Positions 34,324-42,643 of a stretch of 64,000 nt of DNA are shown here, one piece after another. Below the pieces are notes generated by a model. It ran no database searches and was not told the DNA's origin. It worked only from the letters and a program-made list of their open reading frames with translations. The translations under genes were made by a program, and so were the position numbers. Position 1 is the first letter of the stretch; every line of letters starts with the position of its first letter. This DNA is from Methylobacterium nonmethylotrophicum (lineage in GTDB: Bacteria; Pseudomonadota; Alphaproteobacteria; Rhizobiales; Beijerinckiaceae), in contig NZ_SRLB01000014.1 in assembly GCF_004745635.1 (NCBI RefSeq), positions 62,001 to 126,000 on the forward strand, in the 5' to 3' direction.

Positions 34324-34557
34324 ATGCTCGGAACTGTGACGGCCTTCCTGGCGATCCTGATGGTGCTCGCCCTGCGCAACGCCGCCAAGGCGGTGCTGAT
34401 GCCGGTCTACGCCGTGCGCGACCTGCACCGCGGCCGCTACGTCCGCGGGCTGGTGCTCCTGTCCTGCTCGGCCCTCGCCGCCTGGACGATCTGGACCATG
34501 ACGCATCCGGGCCGGACCAAGGCCGCCCCGGTGGCGGCGGTGATGTATACCGGCTGA
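34324..34557 (+). CDS. Small membrane protein of unknown function
   Basis: A 77-residue protein with two hydrophobic stretches, residues 3-19 (GTVTAFLAILMVLALRN) and 41-58 (GLVLLSCSALAAWTIWTM), separated by a basic loop VYAVRDLHRGRYVR. GAGGGGGGATGGGGC precedes ATG 34324, an acceptable ribosome site. The frame continues upstream through prfH in the antisense-like register, which is not coding there. I know no function; the size and layout suit a small inner-membrane accessory protein. Confidence 0.6.
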   Translation: MLGTVTAFLAILMVLALRNAAKAVLMPVYAVRDLHRGRYVRGLVLLSCSALAAWTIWTMTHPGRTKAAPVAAVMYTG

Positions 34558-34810
34558 GGCCGGTTCGACCGCTCTCTCGTCCTGCGGCAACAGGGCTGGC
34601 GCTTCGCGCTGGCGCTCGGCGGCGTTCGGCCCCATATCCCCGCTCGCGTCGCGCGCCCGCCCGTTCGAGGCGAGGCCCCGACCAGGCGCCCGAAGGACCG
34701 CCATCGCCTGATCGACCATCCCACCTCGCGGCGCGGGTCCGCGCAGCGCGGCCCGGGCCGCGCTCGGCGCCACGATCACGCGCGCTCCGCCGCCAAGACG
34801 AGTCACGACC

Positions 34811-35044
34811 ATGTTGCGTTCGAAGCAGAAGCCCAAGGTGCAGGACACGGGCTACGTCCTGTACGACGTCTACTACGAGGACGGCTCGCGCCGCTCCAAC
34901 CGGCGGGTGCCCCGGGCGGCCCTGCTCGACCTCGACGCCGACACCGCCATCCGCCAGGCGATCGAGGAGCAGGACCGCGACATCGCGGAGAAGTCCGGCC
35001 GGCCGCCGCTGGCGATTACCAAGATCGTGCGCTCGGCGGCGTGA
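34811..35044 (+). CDS. 77-residue soluble protein of unknown function
   Basis: A small charged protein: VQDTGYVLYDVYYEDGSRRS looks like a beta-hairpin, and ADTAIRQAIEEQDRDIAEKS a helix. Codon use matches the neighbouring genes and the opposite-strand frames here are Arg/Pro-rich shadows, so it is probably real. No strong ribosome site is seen before the ATG. Nothing in the context suggests a role. Confidence 0.6.
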   Translation: MLRSKQKPKVQDTGYVLYDVYYEDGSRRSNRRVPRAALLDLDADTAIRQAIEEQDRDIAEKSGRPPLAITKIVRSAA

Positions 35045-35089
35045 GCGCCGCCTTGAATGCCAGGGGCGATGTCCCACCGCTTCACCTCT

Positions 35090-35223
35090 TCCCGGGGCCG
35101 CGCCGCGGAACCCGGGATCCATGACGGCTGACCGGCCAGAACACAGCGGCGCGCGTTCCGCTTCCTGAATCGTCAGTGTTTGTGGATCCCGGGTTCTCGC
35201 TTCCGGCGGGCCCCGGGATGACG
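35090..35223. repeat. Dispersed repeat element, family B (copy B2)
   Basis: About 134 bp: left part TCCCGGGGCCGCGCCGCGGA then CCCGGGATCCATGACGG, right part TGGATCCCGGGTTCTCGC and CGGGCCCCGGGATGACG, matching B1 inner arms and right end. It occupies most of the 301-base gap between the 77-residue gene and the convergent FkbM gene. Confidence 0.8.
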
Positions 35224-35345
35224 CAGCGAGGCGTGAATGGCCGTCACGACATCGATCGCGCTTTTCGTGTCTCCCACACAACTCCCGATCGCCGGCATGG
35301 CTCAGTGGGGCGGTCTCGGCGCAGCGGGAGTTGCGTGAGGGGCAC

Positions 35346-36113
35346 CTACTCGGGCGCATCCGCAGACGTCGTCAGCACCGCGTACACATCCCCCGAATTC
35401 GCCGCGACCGGCAGCCCCATCACGAAATCCGCCATCTCCGCCCGGCCGACGAACCGCCCGAAGGTCAGCCTCTGGCTCTCCCCCAGCGCCACGTCGAAGC
35501 CGTAGGGCCCGAGACCCGCGAGCCGGTCGAGGCAGCGCAGGGCTACGTCCCGCGCGATGGTGGTGAACTCGAACGACAGGGCCGGCAGCGGCGCGGACAG
35601 TCCCGCCAGCACCCTTTCCTCGAACCCCTCGACGTCGATCTTCACGAAGGCGGGACGGCCATGCTCAGCCACCAGCCGGTCGAGGTTGGTGGCCGGAACG
35701 GTGATCCGCCGGTCCCAGACCTGCCCCTCCCAGCCCGGCGCGCCCGCCGCCCCCGCGACGAAATCCGCGGAGGCCGAGGACACGGTGGGATTGGCCGAGT
35801 TGAGATGGAACACGACCTCGCCGGGCGCGTCGCTCACCGCCGCCGCCACCAGGATCACGTCGTGATCGCGGCCGTGGAGCAGGCGCAGGGCCCGGGCCGG
35901 TCCCGGCTGCGGCTCCAGCGCCACCACCCGGGCGCCGAGGCGGCGGAAGGCCGCCACCCGGTCGCCGACATGGGCGCCGACGTCGAACACCAGGTCGCCC
36001 GGGCGCACGAAGCGGCGGTAGAGCGCGTCCATCGCCGCGTGCGGCGCGCCCGCGCCGCGGTAGATCCGCAGCGAGCGGCCGATCGCGGCGGCGGTGCCTG
36101 TCGGGCGGGTCAT
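35346..36113 (-). CDS. FkbM-family methyltransferase
   Basis: A 255-residue SAM-dependent O-methyltransferase. Motif I is DLVFDVGAHVGDRVAAFRRL, the acidic ribose-binding residue is in VVALEPQPG, and the family's LDRLVAEHGRPAFVKIDVEG, then GFEERVLAGL, is complete. FkbM proteins methylate sugars of surface polysaccharides or polyketide/secondary metabolites. It stands alone between two unrelated genes and ends 37 bases before the dehydratase end on the same strand, so it may be read with it. Confidence 0.9.
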   Translation of the reverse strand: MTRPTGTAAAIGRSLRIYRGAGAPHAAMDALYRRFVRPGDLVFDVGAHVGDRVAAFRRLGARVVALEPQPGPARALRLLHGRDHDVILVAAAVSDAPGEVVFHLNSANPTVSSASADFVAGAAGAPGWEGQVWDRRITVPATNLDRLVAEHGRPAFVKIDVEGFEERVLAGLSAPLPALSFEFTTIARDVALRCLDRLAGLGPYGFDVALGESQRLTFGRFVGRAEMADFVMGLPVAANSGDVYAVLTTSADAPE

Positions 36114-36150
36114 CGGGGGCTCCGGGACGGGGATTCGTCCCGGGTGCGTA

Positions 36151-37947
36151 TCAGTAGATCGCCGGCTCGGGCACCGGGGCGCCGTACTCGGTGCGCAGGA
36201 AGTCGAAGTCGCAGCCCTCGTCCGCCTGCTGGATGTGGCGCGAGAACATCACGCCGTAGCCGCGCTCGTAGCGGGGGACCGGCGGGGTCCAGGCGGCGCG
36301 GCGCCGCTCCAGCTCCTCGTCCGACACCTCCATGCGAATGGAGCGCGCCTCGACGTCGATGCTGACGATGTCGCCGGTGCGGAGCAGCGCCAGCGGCCCG
36401 CCGATGAAGGATTCGGGCGCGACATGGAGCACGCAGGCGCCGTAGCTGGTGCCGCTCATCCGCGCGTCGGAGAGGCGCAGCATGTCGCGGTGGCCTTGCC
36501 TGAGGAGCTTCTTCGGCATCGGCAGCATGCCCCATTCGGGCATGCCGGGGCCGCCCTGCGGACCGGCATTGCGCAGCACCAGCACGTGGTCGGCGGTGAC
36601 GTCGAGATGTTCGTCGTCGATCGCGGCCTTGAGGGACGGATAGTCGTCGAAGACCAGAGCCGGGCCGGAATGCTTGAGGAAGCGCTGGTCCATCGCCGCC
36701 GGCTTGATGACGCAGCCGCTCGGGGCGAGGTTGCCCTTGAGCACCGCCAGCGACCCCTGGCCGTAGACCGGGTTCGAGAGCGGCCGGATCACGTCGGAAT
36801 TGTAGACCTTGGCGCCTTGAATCGCCTCGCCGAGCGTCTGGCCGCTGACGGTCAGGCAGTCGAGATGCAGGTGGTCGCGGATCTCGTTCATCAGCGCCCG
36901 GATGCCGCCGGCGTAGAAGAAATCCTCCATCAGGTAGGCGTTGCCGCTAGGGCGCACGTTGCCGATCACCGGCACCTGGCGGCTGTAGCGCTCGAAATCC
37001 TCGAGGCCGATGGCGTGGCCGGCCCGGCGCGCCATGGCGATCAGGTGGATGATCGCGTTCGTCGAGCAGCCCATCGCCATGGCGACCGCGATGGCGTTCT
37101 CGTAGGCCTCGCGGGTCTGGATCCGCTGCGGGGTCAGGTCCTCCCACACCATGTCGACGATGCGCCGGCCGGATTCCGAGCACAGGCGGATGTGCCCGGC
37201 ATCGGCGGCGGGAATCGACGAGCCGCCGGGCAGCACCATGCCGACCGCTTCCGCGATCGCCGTCATGGTCGAGGCGGTGCCCATGGTCATGCAGGTGCCG
37301 TAGGAGCGGGCGATGCCGCCCTCGATCCCGAGCCAGTCCTGGTCCGTGATCTTGCCGGCGCGCAACTCGTCCCAGTACTTCCAGCTGTCGGAGCCGGAGC
37401 CCAGCACCTTGCCCTGCCAGTTGCCGCGCAGCATCGGCCCCGCGGGAACGTAGATCGCCGGCAGGTTCATGCTGGTGGCGCCGAGGAGCAGGCCCGGCGT
37501 GGACTTGTCGCAGCCGCCCATCAGCACCGCGCCGTCGACCGGGTGGGAGCGCAGCAGCTCCTCGGTCTCCATCGCCAGCATGTTGCGGTAGAGCATGGTG
37601 GTCGGCTTGACGAAGCTCTCGGAGACCGAGATCGCCGGCAGCTCGACCGGGAAGCCTCCCGCCATCAGGATGCCACGCTTCACGTCGTCGACGCGGTGCT
37701 TGAAGTGGGCGTGGCAGGGCTGGAGGTCGGACCAGGTGTTGAGGATCGCGATGACCGGCTTACCCGTCCATTCCTCCGGCGCGTAGCCCATCTGCATCGC
37801 CCGCGAGCGGTGCCCGAAGGAGCGCAGATCCGCCGGGCCGAACCAGCGCGCCGAGCGCAAGGAGGCTGGATCGCGGCGCACGGCCTGCGGGCCGTCCGGC
37901 ACGGCACCGGGCTCGAGTTCGGGCGGGGTGAGCGGGTCGCGGGCCAT
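36151..37947 (-). CDS. IlvD/Edd-family dehydratase, sugar-acid type (L-arabinonate dehydratase-like)
   Basis: A 598-residue Fe-S dehydratase. Cluster ligands are visible in NTWSDLQPCHAHFK, MGGCDKSTPGLLLGA and SYGTCMTMGTASTM; further markers are MGCSTNAIIHLIAMARRAG and ALVFDDYPSLKAAIDDEHLD. The C-terminal LSDARMSGTSYGACVLHVAPES and the length favour the aldonic-acid branch (arabinonate, galactonate, xylonate) over DHAD itself, which would be a biosynthetic enzyme. It removes water to give a 2-keto-3-deoxy acid. No other sugar-catabolic gene is adjacent; the nearby ABC transporter is of the sulfonate/nitrate type. Confidence 0.9.
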   Translation of the reverse strand: MARDPLTPPELEPGAVPDGPQAVRRDPASLRSARWFGPADLRSFGHRSRAMQMGYAPEEWTGKPVIAILNTWSDLQPCHAHFKHRVDDVKRGILMAGGFPVELPAISVSESFVKPTTMLYRNMLAMETEELLRSHPVDGAVLMGGCDKSTPGLLLGATSMNLPAIYVPAGPMLRGNWQGKVLGSGSDSWKYWDELRAGKITDQDWLGIEGGIARSYGTCMTMGTASTMTAIAEAVGMVLPGGSSIPAADAGHIRLCSESGRRIVDMVWEDLTPQRIQTREAYENAIAVAMAMGCSTNAIIHLIAMARRAGHAIGLEDFERYSRQVPVIGNVRPSGNAYLMEDFFYAGGIRALMNEIRDHLHLDCLTVSGQTLGEAIQGAKVYNSDVIRPLSNPVYGQGSLAVLKGNLAPSGCVIKPAAMDQRFLKHSGPALVFDDYPSLKAAIDDEHLDVTADHVLVLRNAGPQGGPGMPEWGMLPMPKKLLRQGHRDMLRLSDARMSGTSYGACVLHVAPESFIGGPLALLRTGDIVSIDVEARSIRMEVSDEELERRRAAWTPPVPRYERGYGVMFSRHIQQADEGCDFDFLRTEYGAPVPEPAIY

Positions 37948-38025
37948 GGTTTTCGGCTCCTGTTGGTTGTCGTTGATCGTCGTACCGGTCGTCCGCTTCC
38001 ACCAACGTTTCCAGGGGAACCGCGT

Positions 38026-38176
38026 CTCCCCTCTCCCGTGTGGGAGAGGGGTCGGGGGTGAGGGTGCTACGGTACGAACTGAAGCTCACACCGTCGTGCT
38101 GGCAGCGGAACGTCCGGGGTCTCTTCCGGCACCGTCTCCACCCTCACCCCTACCCCTCTCCCACACGGGAGAGGGG
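38026..38176. repeat. Dispersed repeat element, family C (copy C2)
   Basis: About 151 bp with outer hairpins CTCCCCTCTCCCGTGTGGGA and TCTCCCACACGGGAGAGGGG and inner arms GTCGGGGGTGAGGGTG and CACCCTCACCCCTACC. It fills the 304-base gap between the dehydratase start and the ABC permease end. Confidence 0.85.
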
Positions 38177-38251
38177 ATCCCGCGCTTCTCTTCGGAGCGT
38201 CAGATCAGACGGCGACGTAACAAGTGGACGCTGCTTTCGGCCGTATGGGGG

Positions 38252-39115
38252 TCAGTGCTGCAGGCCCCACTTCTGCACCGTGCGCCGCTCGACCGTCCGG
38301 AAGATCAGGTTCTCGACCACGAGGCCGATGATGATCACCGTGAGCAGGCCCGCGAAGACGGCCGGGATGTCGAGGAGGTTGCGGTTCTCGAAGATGAACC
38401 AGCCGAGGCCGCCCGCCCCCGACGACACGCCGAAGACCAGCTCCGCCGCGATCAAGGTGCGCCAGGCGAAGGCCCAGCCGATCTTGAGGCCCGTGAGGAT
38501 CGACGGGAACGCCGCCGGAATCAGGATCTTGGTAACGTAGGGCAGACCTTTCAGGCCGTAGTTGCGTCCGACCATCCGGAGCGTGTTCGAGACGCCGCGG
38601 AAGCCCGAATGGGTGTTGAGCGCCACCGCCCACAGCACCGAGTGGACCAGCACGAAGACCAGGCTGCCGTTGCCCAAGCCGAACCAGATCAGCGCCAGCG
38701 GCAGGAGCGCGATCGCCGGCAGCGGGTTGAACATCGCCGTCATCGTCTCGAGGAAGTCGGTGCCGATGCGGGTCGAGATCGCCAGCATGGTCAGCGTGGC
38801 GGCAAGCAGGATGCCGGCGACGTAGCCCATCAGCAGCACCTTGAGCGACGAGAAGGCCCGGTTCGGGATCGTGCCGTCGATCGTCTGCTGCCAGAGCGTC
38901 GTGACCGTGTCGGAGAAGGTCGGAAAGAGCAGCGGGTTGTCGAGGACCCGGGCGTAGACCTCCCAGATCAGCGCCAGCACGACGATGATCGCGGTCTTGC
39001 GGACGAAGCCGCTGTTCCACAGGATCTCGGCGGTGCCGAGCTGGCGCTCGACCGCGCCGTCGGCGGCGGGCGCGGCATCGCTCATGATGATGCGGGCCGG
39101 CATGGTGGCGGTCAT
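38252..39115 (-). CDS. ABC transporter permease, SsuC/TauC/NrtB type
   Basis: A 287-residue inner-membrane permease with about six hydrophobic segments. The coupling loop and its surroundings (RMVGRNYGLKGLPYVTKILIPAAFPSILTGLKIGWAFAWR) are typical for the taurine/sulfonate/nitrate family, as is AAELVFGVSSGAGGLGWFI. ATG 39115 is chosen because GAGGAGG lies 6 bases upstream; the in-frame ATG 39163 would run into the ATPase gene. It is third in the order binding protein, ATPase, permease. Confidence 0.92.
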   Translation of the reverse strand: MTATMPARIIMSDAAPAADGAVERQLGTAEILWNSGFVRKTAIIVVLALIWEVYARVLDNPLLFPTFSDTVTTLWQQTIDGTIPNRAFSSLKVLLMGYVAGILLAATLTMLAISTRIGTDFLETMTAMFNPLPAIALLPLALIWFGLGNGSLVFVLVHSVLWAVALNTHSGFRGVSNTLRMVGRNYGLKGLPYVTKILIPAAFPSILTGLKIGWAFAWRTLIAAELVFGVSSGAGGLGWFIFENRNLLDIPAVFAGLLTVIIIGLVVENLIFRTVERRTVQKWGLQH

Positions 39116-39137
39116 GGTGTGCCTCCTCAGCGCTCGA

Positions 39138-39902
39138 TCAATGGTGGCCCGGCTCGCCGGCAAACAGCAGGTCGTGGATCTGCTGCTCGAGCTGGCCGGC
39201 GCTGCCGTCCTGGGCCGAGACCTTGTCCACGTCGCGCACCTCGGCCTTGACCCGGCCCGGATGGGGCGAGAGCAGGAGGATGCGGTTGCCGATCTTGATC
39301 GCCTCGGCGATCGAGTGGGTGACGAACAAGACCGTGAACTTGGTCTCCTCCCAGAGCTGCAGAAGCTCGTCCTGGCAGGTGCGCCGGGTCAGCGCGTCGA
39401 GCGCCGCGAAGGGCTCGTCCATCAGGAGGATGTCGGGCTCCATCGCCATGCCGCGGGCGATCGCGACGCGCTGCTTCATGCCGCCCGAGAGGGTGTGGGG
39501 GTAGCTGTCGATGGCCCGGGTCAGGCTGACCTTCTCGATATAGGCCTTCGCCCGCTCCTCGGCCTCGCGGCGGGGCATCTTGCGCGCGTTGAGGAGCGGG
39601 AACATCACGTTCTCCAGCACCGTCTTCCAGGGCAGGAGCTGGTCGAACTCCTGGAAGACCATCATCCGGTCGGCGCCGGGCTCCTTGACCACCCGGTCCT
39701 TGATGCGGATCTCGCCCTCGCTCGGATGCAGGTAGCCGCCCACCGCCTTGAGCAGGGTGGACTTGCCGCAGCCGGAGGGCCCGAGCAGCACGAAGCGGTC
39801 GGAGGTGTCGACCCGGAAGCTGACGCGCTCGGTCGCGGTGACCAGCACGTTGGGGGTCTTGTAGCGAAGCGTGACGCCGCGGACGTCGAGGAGCGCGGTC
39901 AT
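39138..39902 (-). CDS. ABC transporter ATPase, SsuB/TauB type
   Basis: A 254-residue ATPase with Walker A GPSGCGKST, Q-loop VFQEFDQLLPWK, signature LSGGMKQRVAIARG, Walker B ILLMDEPFAALD and switch histidine FVTHSIAEA. The C terminus has RILLLSPHPGRVKAE, usual in the nitrate/sulfonate/taurine subfamily. It lies 22 bases before the permease start and 27 bases after the binding-protein stop, so the three form one operon. Confidence 0.94.
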   Translation of the reverse strand: MTALLDVRGVTLRYKTPNVLVTATERVSFRVDTSDRFVLLGPSGCGKSTLLKAVGGYLHPSEGEIRIKDRVVKEPGADRMMVFQEFDQLLPWKTVLENVMFPLLNARKMPRREAEERAKAYIEKVSLTRAIDSYPHTLSGGMKQRVAIARGMAMEPDILLMDEPFAALDALTRRTCQDELLQLWEETKFTVLFVTHSIAEAIKIGNRILLLSPHPGRVKAEVRDVDKVSAQDGSAGQLEQQIHDLLFAGEPGHH

Positions 39903-39929
39903 GGTGTCGTGTCCTCTCTCAAGGTGGCG

Positions 39930-40955
39930 TCAGCTGCCGCTCAGGTCGTGGGCGACCGGCAGGTAGTAGTCGGTCCAGGCCTTCGGCTTCGTTCGCAGGG
40001 TGCCGATCCGGCCGAGATGCTCGGCGAAGCGCATCGTTCCTTGCGGCTGGAGGTTGAACTCCATCATGCCGGGCTCACCCAGGTAGCTGAGGAGGTCCTC
40101 GACGCTGGTCTTGTCGCCCGTCACCTCGCGGTAGATCTCGACCGCCTGGCGGGTATCCTGGCGGATGAAGGCTTGCGCCTCCTCCGAGGCGGCGCGCACG
40201 GCCTGGACGATCTTCGGGTTGGCGTCGGCGAACTTGGTGGTGGTGAAGAACTGGCCCTGCGTCAGCGGCCCGCCGATGATGTCGGGCGAGCGGGCGACGA
40301 TGCGGGCGCCCGGAACGTTGCGCAGCTCGACGTACTGGAACGGGGGCGCGGCGAAGTGGGTCCTGATCTCATGGGTGGGGTTGGAGAGGGCGATCGCGGC
40401 GTCCGGGTGCCCGAGCTGCACCGTGTTGGCGTCGAGGCGCCCCGACTGGTCAGGCCCCCACAGCTCGCCCGCCGCCATCTGCAGGAGGATCGCCTGCGTC
40501 GAGACCTTCACGGTCGGCACCGCGATCTTGTCGCCGGGCGCGATGTCCTTGATCGTCTGGATCTTCGGGTCGCGGGTGACCATCAGCAGCGGCAGCGCCG
40601 AGGTGGCCACGATGCCCTTCACCCCGCCCCGCGTGCGGTCCCACAGCAGCAGCAGGTTGCCGGTGCCGGTATTGACGATGTCGACCCCGCCGGCGAGCAG
40701 CGCGTCGGTCTGGCTGCCCCCGCCCGAGAAGGTGATCCACTTCGTCTTGACGCCCGGCACGCCCAGCCGCTCGGCATGCTTCTCGATCAGCCCCTGCTTC
40801 TCGATCACGTGGGTCGGCAGGTAGATGATGCCGGGCTGGCGCGTGATCGCGATCTCGCTCTTCTGCTGCGCCAGGCTCGGGCCCGCGCCGGACAGGACCG
40901 TTCCGGCAGCGAGAAAACCGGCCACGAAGGCGCGGCGCGCGGGCGACTGGATCAT
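39930..40955 (-). CDS. ABC transporter substrate-binding protein, NMT1/SsuA-like
   Basis: A 341-residue periplasmic protein. The N terminus IQSPARRAFVAGFLAAGTVL...SLAQQ is a signal peptide with a twin-arginine-like RRAF. ATG 40955 puts it at the start and GGGAGAA precedes it; the frame is open to 41048, past the operator. The fold shows GIIYLPTHVIEKQGLIEKHA and LLAGGVDIVNTGTGNLLLLW, as in SsuA/TauA/ThiY-like proteins. The ligand could be a sulfonate, aromatic acid or pyrimidine. It is the first gene of the operon and is divergent from a GntR regulator. Confidence 0.9.
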   Translation of the reverse strand: MIQSPARRAFVAGFLAAGTVLSGAGPSLAQQKSEIAITRQPGIIYLPTHVIEKQGLIEKHAERLGVPGVKTKWITFSGGGSQTDALLAGGVDIVNTGTGNLLLLWDRTRGGVKGIVATSALPLLMVTRDPKIQTIKDIAPGDKIAVPTVKVSTQAILLQMAAGELWGPDQSGRLDANTVQLGHPDAAIALSNPTHEIRTHFAAPPFQYVELRNVPGARIVARSPDIIGGPLTQGQFFTTTKFADANPKIVQAVRAASEEAQAFIRQDTRQAVEIYREVTGDKTSVEDLLSYLGEPGMMEFNLQPQGTMRFAEHLGRIGTLRTKPKAWTDYYLPVAHDLSGS

Positions 40956-41033
40956 GAGCGTTCTCCCGATTCCGCCCCGGGGGGCGGTGGCGTGCGCCGG
41001 CCCTTGTTGGATTGCCGGCCTGGCCCCCGCACT

Positions 41034-41056
41034 AAAATGGTAATGCATTAGTATGT
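41034..41056. promoter_or_regulatory. Candidate operator between the ABC operon and its GntR regulator
   Basis: AATGGTAATGCATTAGTATG holds the perfect 10-base palindrome TAATGCATTA (41041-41050) in an AT-rich spot in otherwise GC-rich DNA, about 90 bases from both divergent starts. Confidence 0.45.
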
Positions 41057-41132
41057 CAACCGGGACCGGGCTGTGCTAGCCTCGTGCCGGCGCCGCCCCG
41101 GCGGCCCCGAGTGCCTGCTACGAGTCTACCCC

Positions 41133-41828
41133 ATGAACGCCGTCTTCGCCGGCGCGCAGCGCCTCCGCGACCGCTCGCGCCACGCCGCCCCGCAGGTCTT
41201 CGACCTCATCCGGGAGAAGATCGTCTCGCTCGACCTCGCGCCCGGCACGGTGCTGTCGCGGCCCGAATTGCAGGCGAGCTTCGGGTTGAGCGCCACCCCG
41301 ATCCGCGACGCGCTGCTGCGCCTGCAGGAGGAGGGCCTGGTCGACATCTTCCCGCAATCGGCGACGGTGGTGAGCCGGATCGACCTGGCGGCCGCGCGCC
41401 AGGCGCAGTTCCTGCGTCGCGCCGTGGAGCAGGAGGTGGTGCGCACCCTGGCGCTCGCGCCCGACCGGGCGCTCGTCGCCCGGCTCCGGGCCTTCGTGAC
41501 CGAGCAGGGGATCTTCGCCGAGCAGGGCGATTTCGCCCGGCTGTCGGCCAGCGACGCGGCCTTCCACCGGGCGCTCTGCGAGGCGGCGGACGTGCCCGAC
41601 CTCTGGGACCTGATCCGCCGCCGCAGCGGCCACATCGACCGCCTGCGCCGCCTGCACCTGCCGGTCGAGGGCAAGGCGCAGCAGATCGTGGCCGACCACC
41701 GGAGGATCGTGGCGGCCCTCGCGGAGGGTGCGCCGGAGGCGGCGCAGGAGGCTTTGCGCGATCACCTGTCGAAGTCGATCGCGCTCGGCGACGAGATCCG
41801 GGCGCGGTGGCCGGCGTATTTCGCGTGA
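41133..41828 (+). CDS. GntR-family regulator, FCD subfamily
   Basis: A 231-residue regulator. The winged helix is VFDLIREKIVSLDLAPGTVLSRPELQASFGLSATPIRDALLRLQEEGLV (shown here as landmarks: LAPGTVL, FGLSATPIRDAL). The FCD domain has FHRALCEAADVPDLW and a late DHRRIVAALAEGAPEAAQEAL with the usual metal-binding histidines. ATG 41133 is taken as start. It is divergent from the SsuA-like operon, with an AT-rich palindrome between, so it probably represses that transporter until its substrate appears. Confidence 0.9.
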   Translation: MNAVFAGAQRLRDRSRHAAPQVFDLIREKIVSLDLAPGTVLSRPELQASFGLSATPIRDALLRLQEEGLVDIFPQSATVVSRIDLAAARQAQFLRRAVEQEVVRTLALAPDRALVARLRAFVTEQGIFAEQGDFARLSASDAAFHRALCEAADVPDLWDLIRRRSGHIDRLRRLHLPVEGKAQQIVADHRRIVAALAEGAPEAAQEALRDHLSKSIALGDEIRARWPAYFA

Positions 41829-41837
41829 GGCGTGGGC

Positions 41838-42263
41838 TCAGAAGAACGTCGCCGGGCTGACGCCGAAGCGCTCCGACAGGCGCGCGATCTGGTTCTTGTT
41901 CAGCTCGCGCTTGCCGTTCAGCAATTCCGAGACGACCCCCTGGCTGCCGATCTCCGGCAGGTCGCCCTGCTTGAGCCCGTGCTGCTCCATCAGCAGGCGC
42001 AGCACCTCGGCGGGAGCAATGTCGGGCCGGCGGTGCTCGGCCTCCTCGTAGGCGGCGATGAACTCGCCGAGGAGGCCGAGGAGCGGGCCTAAGGGATGCG
42101 TCTCGTCACCCGCGCCGGCGTCGATGAGGCCGTTCATCGCGGCGACGGCTGTCTCGTACTGCGCACCATCGGTGATCGGATGCAGCGGAATGCGTTGGGT
42201 GATGACCTGGAAATGGTGGGTGAGCGTGGCAACGTCGTCGCGGCTCAAGGTCAGGCATTCCAT
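41838..42263 (-). CDS. higA: HigA-type antitoxin, helix-turn-helix
   Basis: A 141-residue protein. The C-terminal XRE helix-turn-helix is VLRLLMEQHGLKQGDLPEIG, then SQGVVSELLNGKRELNKNQI, as in HigA antitoxins of the toxin-first type. The N-terminal half (PLHPITDGAQYETAVAAMNGLID) is the family's dimer/toxin-binding region. Its start overlaps the toxin stop by 13 bases, so translation is coupled. It should neutralise HigB and repress the shared promoter. Confidence 0.9.
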   Translation of the reverse strand: MECLTLSRDDVATLTHHFQVITQRIPLHPITDGAQYETAVAAMNGLIDAGAGDETHPLGPLLGLLGEFIAAYEEAEHRRPDIAPAEVLRLLMEQHGLKQGDLPEIGSQGVVSELLNGKRELNKNQIARLSERFGVSPATFF

Positions 42264-42532
42264 GCATCGTACTCCTTATGCGTGAAGACATGTCGCAGGT
42301 ACAATCTCTGCTTATCGAAATGAATGGCTGTGATAATACGATATTTGTTGCCGCCAATGTCGAAAATATAGAAACCCCTCACCCGATCCGTAGCGTTAAA
42401 AGCTCTTTTCAAATCGGCATAGCTTGTGAAGCTGTTCGCCTCGATGATCTTGCGCCATGCTTGGAGTGGCGCCGCGGCCACCGGATGAATTGCCGCAAAA
42501 TCCACGAGGGTCCTGTTCGAAATGACGCGCAT
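42251..42532 (-). CDS. higB: HigB-type toxin (RelE-superfamily mRNA interferase)
   Basis: A 93-residue basic protein: MRVISNRTLVDFAAIHPVAA, PLQAWRKIIEANSFTSYADL, DRVRGFYIFDIGGNKYRIIT and LRHVFTHKEYDAWNA, which is the HigB/HigB-2 (RelE fold) pattern with the catalytic-type late HxxYD. Such toxins cut mRNA on the ribosome. ATG 42532 gives the family's usual start; an in-frame upstream start at 42547 adds five residues. Base composition is clearly lower in GC than around it, a sign of recent transfer. Confidence 0.9.
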   Translation of the reverse strand: MRVISNRTLVDFAAIHPVAAAPLQAWRKIIEANSFTSYADLKRAFNATDRVRGFYIFDIGGNKYRIITAIHFDKQRLYLRHVFTHKEYDAWNA

Positions 42533-42550
42533 CGCGGCTGGAACCATCCA

Positions 42551-42573
42551 TCTGGAGGCCTCACCACTCCAGA
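42551..42573. promoter_or_regulatory. Inverted repeat before higBA
   Basis: TCTGGAG (42551-42557) and CTCCAGA (42567-42573), 9 bases apart, lie 19 bases before the higB start codon; a plausible HigA operator. Confidence 0.35.
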
Positions 42574-42616
42574 AGCATCGAGCCGAGACGGCGCGCGACG
42601 CTGGCCGAGGATGACT

Positions 42617-42631
42617 ATCTCATTTTGAGAT
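42617..42631. promoter_or_regulatory. AT-rich inverted repeat between the lrp-type gene and higB
   Basis: ATCTCA-TTT-TGAGAT (42617-42631), 85 bases before higB and 13 bases after the Lrp stop. It could be a second HigA site or part of a terminator. Confidence 0.3.
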
Positions 42632-42643
42632 TTTGGCAACCCT

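Noticed and set aside
35331..38061. Two long plus-strand frames opposite FkbM and the dehydratase
   Set aside because: No recognisable domain; real genes on the minus strand explain the openness.
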